DNA of 17,577 nt, from NCBI GenBank assembly GCA_002316015.1, contig DCCS01000023.1, positions 151,927 through 169,503 of the forward strand, given 5' to 3'. The notes under the pieces were generated by a model. It did not search any database. It had not been told where the DNA came from and saw only the letters and a program-made list of their open reading frames with translations. The first letter of the stretch is position 1; each line of letters opens with the position of its first letter. The translations under genes were made by a program, and so were the position numbers. Source of the DNA: Prevotellaceae bacterium UBA1075 (GTDB taxonomy: Bacteria > Bacteroidota > Bacteroidia > Bacteroidales > Bacteroidaceae). Below are positions 13,415 to 17,577 of the stretch, in pieces.

Positions 13415-15763
13415 TTATTTGCTGCAATACTCCTTAAAATCCTTCCTTGTCATGGCAATACCCTTGGATGCGTTGCCGTCAAGTCCATAGACGAAAGGAG
13501 TTGGTAACTGAGTATATTTGCCCAATTTCAAGCAAATGCGGATAGGCTTATCGTATCCTCCGTATTTCAAAGCCGCGCCTTTGGCTTCCATTTTTTCTTT
13601 CGCCAGCACTTCGCTCATATCCATCGCTTCCACCGAGAGCACCTGATAATAGCCTTTCACCAAATGGTTATCTACAGGAGCAAAGTACTTTATCTTCTGG
13701 AAATCAACACCCGAAAGAATGGACTTATAACCCGAAAAGAATATTTTGCCCTGACCGTTCAACACCAATTCCCTGTCGGCATTCACATGCCCATCTACTG
13801 ACGCAATGTAAAAGGTACCTTTATTAACAGGCTCATCCGAGTATTCCAACCCTTTTTGAGGTATGCTTTCTTCCAGCAACCGCTCCCGTCCGTTGCCATC
13901 TTCCAGCCAATGGCGTATTTGTCTGCGCAAGGCTTGCTCTGAGCTGTTTGCATTTATGATGATGCTTCCGTCACCAGCGTGCTGCTCTTGGTCAGGACGC
14001 AAGGGGAATGCGCCAATGCCAATCAGGCGGTTCGACTGCTGGTAATAGTAGTCACCATCCTCGGCATCAAGAGCTTCTAATGGTATGCGGCCAGGGAACA
14101 GCACATAACCTGCTATGATTTCTTTCTTCAAGTGCCCATGGTCACGCCCTTCTTCCGTATAGTATATGGCATCACGATAGCGGTGCATCTGGTCGATGGC
14201 ATCAGCTGGCGGCACATCATAGCGCCTGTCGTATCTGCTGCCGTTCTCGTCTGTGTCGGCTATGCGGTATTTGGCATCAAACAGATAGGTGAACTTCATG
14301 TTGCCTTCTGCCTGTTTGCTCAACCGAAGCACAATGTCGGGACGCTGCATGGTGGTCATGGTGCTTGTCCCGCTTATGGCCGAATTGGATTTGCCTTTAT
14401 GCACCTCGGCATTGTAGCATACGCTTGCCAACTCAATACCGTCTTGGTTGATGAAACTCACCGAACCGCCATGCACAAGCCCGGGAATAAAGTCGTTGGT
14501 AATGTCCCTGCCGTTCACCTTTGGCTTGGCATCCTTGCCCAACTCCTTCATCACATCCAGCACAATGTTCTTCACCTTGATGAAGCACCATATCTCATAC
14601 AGGTCGCAGATGTCCTTCACCTCCAGTCTCCTCATGCCGTCCTCCAGTTCATAGCCCTGTTGCAGTTCCACCCATTTCTCCATGATGGTCTTGTAGCCCT
14701 GTGCCTGCTTCATCACGAGGTTGTCTTGCGTGAAGCCCTTGAACTGTCCTATGCCACGGAAAAAGCCGTTGTTGGAGAGTTGCATCAGTTCGTTCTCCAT
14801 TTCTTCGAGCGAAGTGTCTATGTGCTTCGGGTCGTCCAGGTGCATGGCGGTCATGATATGTTCCTTCACCACAGCAAAACGGCGTGTCATTTCCCCGATG
14901 GCATATTTCAGGAAGCGGTTCTCTATCGTGTCGTGGCTCGGCGTAAGTTCCTCTGTGCGGTAAAGATGGGCTGGATTGTCCTTGTGCGTCTGGTATTCAT
15001 TTTCAAGTTCTCTTGGTATATACGCCATGCGCCCGGCTCTCTCATACTTGGCTACGGAGCGCAGCCGTCGTTTGGGGCGGTCAATGATCTGCCGTGCAGC
15101 CGCCATGATGTCTTTATAGCACGACTTGAATATCTGCCACCATATCAGCGGGTTGTTCTCGCCTGTGCCTTGGCGCATACTGAGATAGGTATCCTTTAGG
15201 AACGATGTGCTCAGCATGGCATATTCATGCTCTATGTCAGAGATGATGGTTTTCAAGTCGGAGCGGTAATCCAACTTATAGCTCAGCACCTCGGTCATGA
15301 ACTTCAGTTCCTTGGTTTGCTCTTCGCCTTTCACCCTGTAGGTGATGCAGAAGTCCGTCATGCCCACTTGGTTGTGGAAGTTCAGCGAGCCGTATAGTTC
15401 ATCGCCTGTGCTGATGATGGTGCTTTTGTCCTTGCCGTCTGTGCGCAGATGGTCGTTGATGGCAAGTGACAAATCCTGCAACTCCTTTCCTTTGCCGCGC
15501 ACGATAAGCGGATATTCCGTATTCTCGAAGAACACGGCTTCGTGCCGGATGTCATTCCCCTCCTGTGTATTTCCGTCAAAAGAGAACTTGACATCTTGCG
15601 TTTCCGACGTGTAGCGGCACAGCAATTTCGCGGCACTGTCCTGACTGTCAGTGCCGATACAGAGATTGCGGATAGTCTCGGCTATTCTCTGCTCATGGTT
15701 AGGACACGAGAATCTGACCAACAAGTCCTCGTTCGTCACTTCAAAGTTGAACACGCTTGCCAT
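13415..15763 (-). CDS. McrC-like DUF2357 protein with PD-(D/E)xK nuclease motif
   Basis: A 782-residue predicted nuclease subunit of an McrBC-type (type IV) restriction system. The N-terminal and middle parts resemble DUF2357 proteins, including DLYEIWCFIKV (about 387-397). A PD-(D/E)xK core follows: RPDIVLRL with Asp near 476, and FDAKYR with Asp 496 and Lys 498, then AIDQMHRYRDAIYY (about 522-535), as in restriction-type nucleases. The last 140 residues (about 640-782) lie beyond that core and may be a further recognition domain. The gene starts five bases after the RhuM stop, so it is co-transcribed and probably translationally linked. In known McrBC systems the McrB ATPase drives McrC, which cuts modified DNA; the target here is unknown. 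Base composition is lower in G+C than the flank. Confidence 0.8.
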   Translation of the reverse strand: MASVFNFEVTNEDLLVRFSCPNHEQRIAETIRNLCIGTDSQDSAAKLLCRYTSETQDVKFSFDGNTQEGNDIRHEAVFFENTEYPLIVRGKGKELQDLSLAINDHLRTDGKDKSTIISTGDELYGSLNFHNQVGMTDFCITYRVKGEEQTKELKFMTEVLSYKLDYRSDLKTIISDIEHEYAMLSTSFLKDTYLSMRQGTGENNPLIWWQIFKSCYKDIMAAARQIIDRPKRRLRSVAKYERAGRMAYIPRELENEYQTHKDNPAHLYRTEELTPSHDTIENRFLKYAIGEMTRRFAVVKEHIMTAMHLDDPKHIDTSLEEMENELMQLSNNGFFRGIGQFKGFTQDNLVMKQAQGYKTIMEKWVELQQGYELEDGMRRLEVKDICDLYEIWCFIKVKNIVLDVMKELGKDAKPKVNGRDITNDFIPGLVHGGSVSFINQDGIELASVCYNAEVHKGKSNSAISGTSTMTTMQRPDIVLRLSKQAEGNMKFTYLFDAKYRIADTDENGSRYDRRYDVPPADAIDQMHRYRDAIYYTEEGRDHGHLKKEIIAGYVLFPGRIPLEALDAEDGDYYYQQSNRLIGIGAFPLRPDQEQHAGDGSIIINANSSEQALRRQIRHWLEDGNGRERLLEESIPQKGLEYSDEPVNKGTFYIASVDGHVNADRELVLNGQGKIFFSGYKSILSGVDFQKIKYFAPVDNHLVKGYYQVLSVEAMDMSEVLAKEKMEAKGAALKYGGYDKPIRICLKLGKYTQLPTPFVYGLDGNASKGIAMTRKDFKEYCSK

Positions 15764-15768
15764 GTGTG

Positions 15769-16800
15769 TTAGTTCTCGTCTGTATTGTCAAAGGACAATT
15801 CGTTGAGTCTGTCAAAGTCAGAACGGAACAATCTGTCTTGTATAATACGATACTTCTCAAATTCCGACCCTGCAAAACTTTTAGCATACTCAGCCGAAAT
15901 CTTGCCTGCATCTTGCAGTACTGCATCGCCTCCTGCTTCCAAAATTATGTCTATACGTTTTGCCCAATCTTCCATGGTCATAGGCAGATGACGCTTGGCC
16001 ATACGTTCTGCCAAATCAAGCACCGAGTTGACGAGTTTTCCCATATCTTCAAGCTCCGCCTGTTTCAGGTAATTCTTGGCAACACTCACATCTGGTTTGA
16101 CAATCTTGCCGTCAGGCGCATTTTCCCAAGTGGTTAGTCCCATGTGTTCTTTTTCTGCATTGGCTCGCTCTACAATCAGTTCCGATGCCGTACGCCCATG
16201 TACTGCATAATGCACCTTATTCTGCACTTTTTTGTAGAACAGGCGTGTAGTGGGTGCTTCCTTATTATAGTCAATGGCTGTTGCGTATATGTCCGTGAGC
16301 TTTTGGTAGAACCGGCGTTCGCTCAATCTTATCTCACGTATTTCGGCCAACAGATGTTCAAAATAGTCTTCTCCTATAAACGAACCATTCTCCATGCGCT
16401 TTTTGTCTATAATATAGCCACGCAAAGAGAACTGGCGAATGACATAGGTACACCACTGGCGGAATTGAGTGGCACGGATAGAGTTGACACGATAGCCTAC
16501 GGAAATGATGGCATCAAGGTTGTAAAACGACGTGTTACGTTGCACCTCCCTTGTTCCCTCTTGCTGAACTACCGAAATTTTCTCGGTAGTTGATTTCTTG
16601 TCCAACTCATGTGTGTCATATATATTCCTCAAATGTACTCCGATATTGTCGGTTGAGCAATCAAAGAGCATAGCCATCGCCTTTTGGGTTGCCCATACTG
16701 TTTCGTTCTTATACAACACCTGTATCCCTTGTTCTTTTCCTTCTGCCACAAAGGTAAGGAACTCGGCCGTACTATTCTTTATTTCATATTTCTTTGCCAT
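15769..16800 (-). CDS. rhuM: RhuM family protein
   Basis: A 343-residue full-length member of the virulence RhuM family (named from a Salmonella SPI-3 gene), whose biochemical role is not established. Family marks are VWATQKAMAMLFDCS (about 35-49), IGVHLRNIYDTHEL (53-66), VQRNTSFYNLDAIISVGYRV (86-105) and HGRTASELIVERANAEKEHMGL (201-222). The first part looks like a DNA-binding or antirepressor-type N-terminus, but that is inference. No signal peptide or membrane segment is seen. It lies 18 bases after the McrB-like gene and five before the McrC-like gene, in the same direction, so it is an integral cistron. From general knowledge RhuM genes often sit inside type I restriction loci and other defence clusters. 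The symbol denotes family only. Confidence 0.85.
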   Translation of the reverse strand: MAKKYEIKNSTAEFLTFVAEGKEQGIQVLYKNETVWATQKAMAMLFDCSTDNIGVHLRNIYDTHELDKKSTTEKISVVQQEGTREVQRNTSFYNLDAIISVGYRVNSIRATQFRQWCTYVIRQFSLRGYIIDKKRMENGSFIGEDYFEHLLAEIREIRLSERRFYQKLTDIYATAIDYNKEAPTTRLFYKKVQNKVHYAVHGRTASELIVERANAEKEHMGLTTWENAPDGKIVKPDVSVAKNYLKQAELEDMGKLVNSVLDLAERMAKRHLPMTMEDWAKRIDIILEAGGDAVLQDAGKISAEYAKSFAGSEFEKYRIIQDRLFRSDFDRLNELSFDNTDEN

Positions 16801-16818
16801 CGTACACCAATATAATGT

Positions 16819-17577
16819 TTAGTTCCAATAGGAAACGAAATGGTCACGCTTGAGATGGCTGAGCATGCTGTCAATCTTCTTGATGGACTGCAATTCTTTC
16901 TTTTTCTGCTTTGTTGAACCAATTTCCTCACCACTATCTGTTGTCGTTTCTTCGGTAACATTGCCCTCTGCATCGGTATTTTCCGGTTCGCCCAACATTT
17001 GCGTGATGATATTCCGCAATGCCGTGAGTATGTTCAGTTCGCCATATTGCTTGGCGGCATCTACGTTCACACCGGCATTGGCTACGCGCTCCTTGTCGGC
17101 TTCTGAGTCTGTGATTTTCAGTTTCGTTTCATCGCCCTCTATGCGTGAGAGTATCTTCATCAGCGTAAAGTTGTCAAGCGCTGCTATGCGGTCGGTCTGC
17201 CCGAACTCCTGCGATGCTTGCAGATATATCAACGCTTCGTTGGCGGCACGATAGCCCAGTTTGAATGGGGTGCCTTCAAGCAGGGCATTGGTGCGCTTCA
17301 GATAGTCTATGGCAAACTTTGCGTCCTCGCCCAGCTCGTCAATGATTTCCCTTGCTTCTATGTGTCGGTCTACAAGCAATGTGTTCAAGTCGGCATCACC
17401 ATTTTCCTCAAATGCCTTTACTATGGCTTTGAGGTCATCATCCGTAGTGCCGGTCAAGAAACTGTCGTAGTTCACCTCGTTCATTTCCACAGACATGGCT
17501 CTGTCAAGCACTTTGCGTGAGAAGGAGAAGGTTGTCTCGTCCATATTCACCGTGCCTATGACTATGAGGTTCTTGGG
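16819..17577 (-). CDS. McrB-like AAA+ ATPase, C-terminal part (cut by window edge)
   Basis: The last 252 codons of a larger gene; the frame stays open to the window end, so a GTG at 17550 is internal, not a start. The visible N-side reads NLIVIGTVNMDETTFSFSR then KVLDRA. This fits the sensor-1 Asn and the arginine-finger region of McrB-type AAA+ ATPases that pair with DUF2357/McrC partners. Next come a helical lid region and an acidic, Thr/Glu-rich linker (ENTDAEGNVTEETTTDSGEE) before a basic C-terminus ending HFVSYWN. Walker A and B and any N-terminal DNA-binding domain lie outside the window. In McrBC the AAA+ ring hydrolyses nucleotide to move DNA and activate the nuclease. RhuM follows after 18 bases. 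Confidence 0.8.
   Translation of the reverse strand, partial: PKNLIVIGTVNMDETTFSFSRKVLDRAMSVEMNEVNYDSFLTGTTDDDLKAIVKAFEENGDADLNTLLVDRHIEAREIIDELGEDAKFAIDYLKRTNALLEGTPFKLGYRAANEALIYLQASQEFGQTDRIAALDNFTLMKILSRIEGDETKLKITDSEADKERVANAGVNVDAAKQYGELNILTALRNIITQMLGEPENTDAEGNVTEETTTDSGEEIGSTKQKKKELQSIKKIDSMLSHLKRDHFVSYWN

Noticed and set aside
17530..17550. GTG at 17550 as the start of the McrB-like gene
   Set aside because: The frame continues to the window end and the upstream codons (PKNLIVIGT) complete the AAA+ sensor strand.

Overview
The window reads as Bacteroidales chromosome, probably Prevotellaceae-like. This rests on protein character (YidC with a long periplasmic domain, DPP5-type peptidase, DUF3078 outer-membrane protein) and on several upstream regions carrying the Bacteroidetes -7 element TAnnTTTG. 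The first 13.3 kb is GC-rich; one 60-base sample at 9481 counts 38/60 G+C. The last 4.2 kb is poorer: 30/60 at 15481 and 23/60 at 16561.

Layout. 1-239: intergenic sequence with a 22-bp tandem repeat and GC-rich hairpins. 240-2798 (minus): fabD and a GH13 alpha-amylase-family gene, three bases apart behind a TAnnTTTG promoter. 2977-4371 (minus): an MFS transporter resembling the MFSD1 branch, with a strong Shine-Dalgarno. 4372-4758: a 387-base gap with no recognisable gene. 4759-10379 (minus): a tight operon pyrG-yidC-dpp5, with pyrG starting at GTG. 10380-10495: a divergent promoter region. 10496-12515 (plus): a DUF3078 outer-membrane protein, then the GTPase engB. 12516-12628: a convergent intergenic region with palindromes. 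12629-13231 (minus): ribE with its own promoter.

13415-17577 (minus) is the accessory part: the C-terminal end of an McrB-like AAA+ ATPase (cut by the window edge), a full-length RhuM-family gene, and a 782-residue DUF2357/McrC-like protein with a PD-(D/E)xK nuclease motif. The genes are 18 and 5 bases apart, so they look like one transcript. This is a type IV (McrBC-like) restriction locus in which a RhuM gene separates ATPase from nuclease. It is the most unusual content here. It ends about 85 bases upstream of the ribE promoter on the same strand.

The core genes serve housekeeping: fatty-acid initiation, CTP synthesis, membrane-protein insertion, ribosome assembly and riboflavin synthesis. 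The dpp5-like peptidase and the MFSD1-like transporter may form a dipeptide release-and-uptake pair, which is an inference from family resemblance and adjacency.
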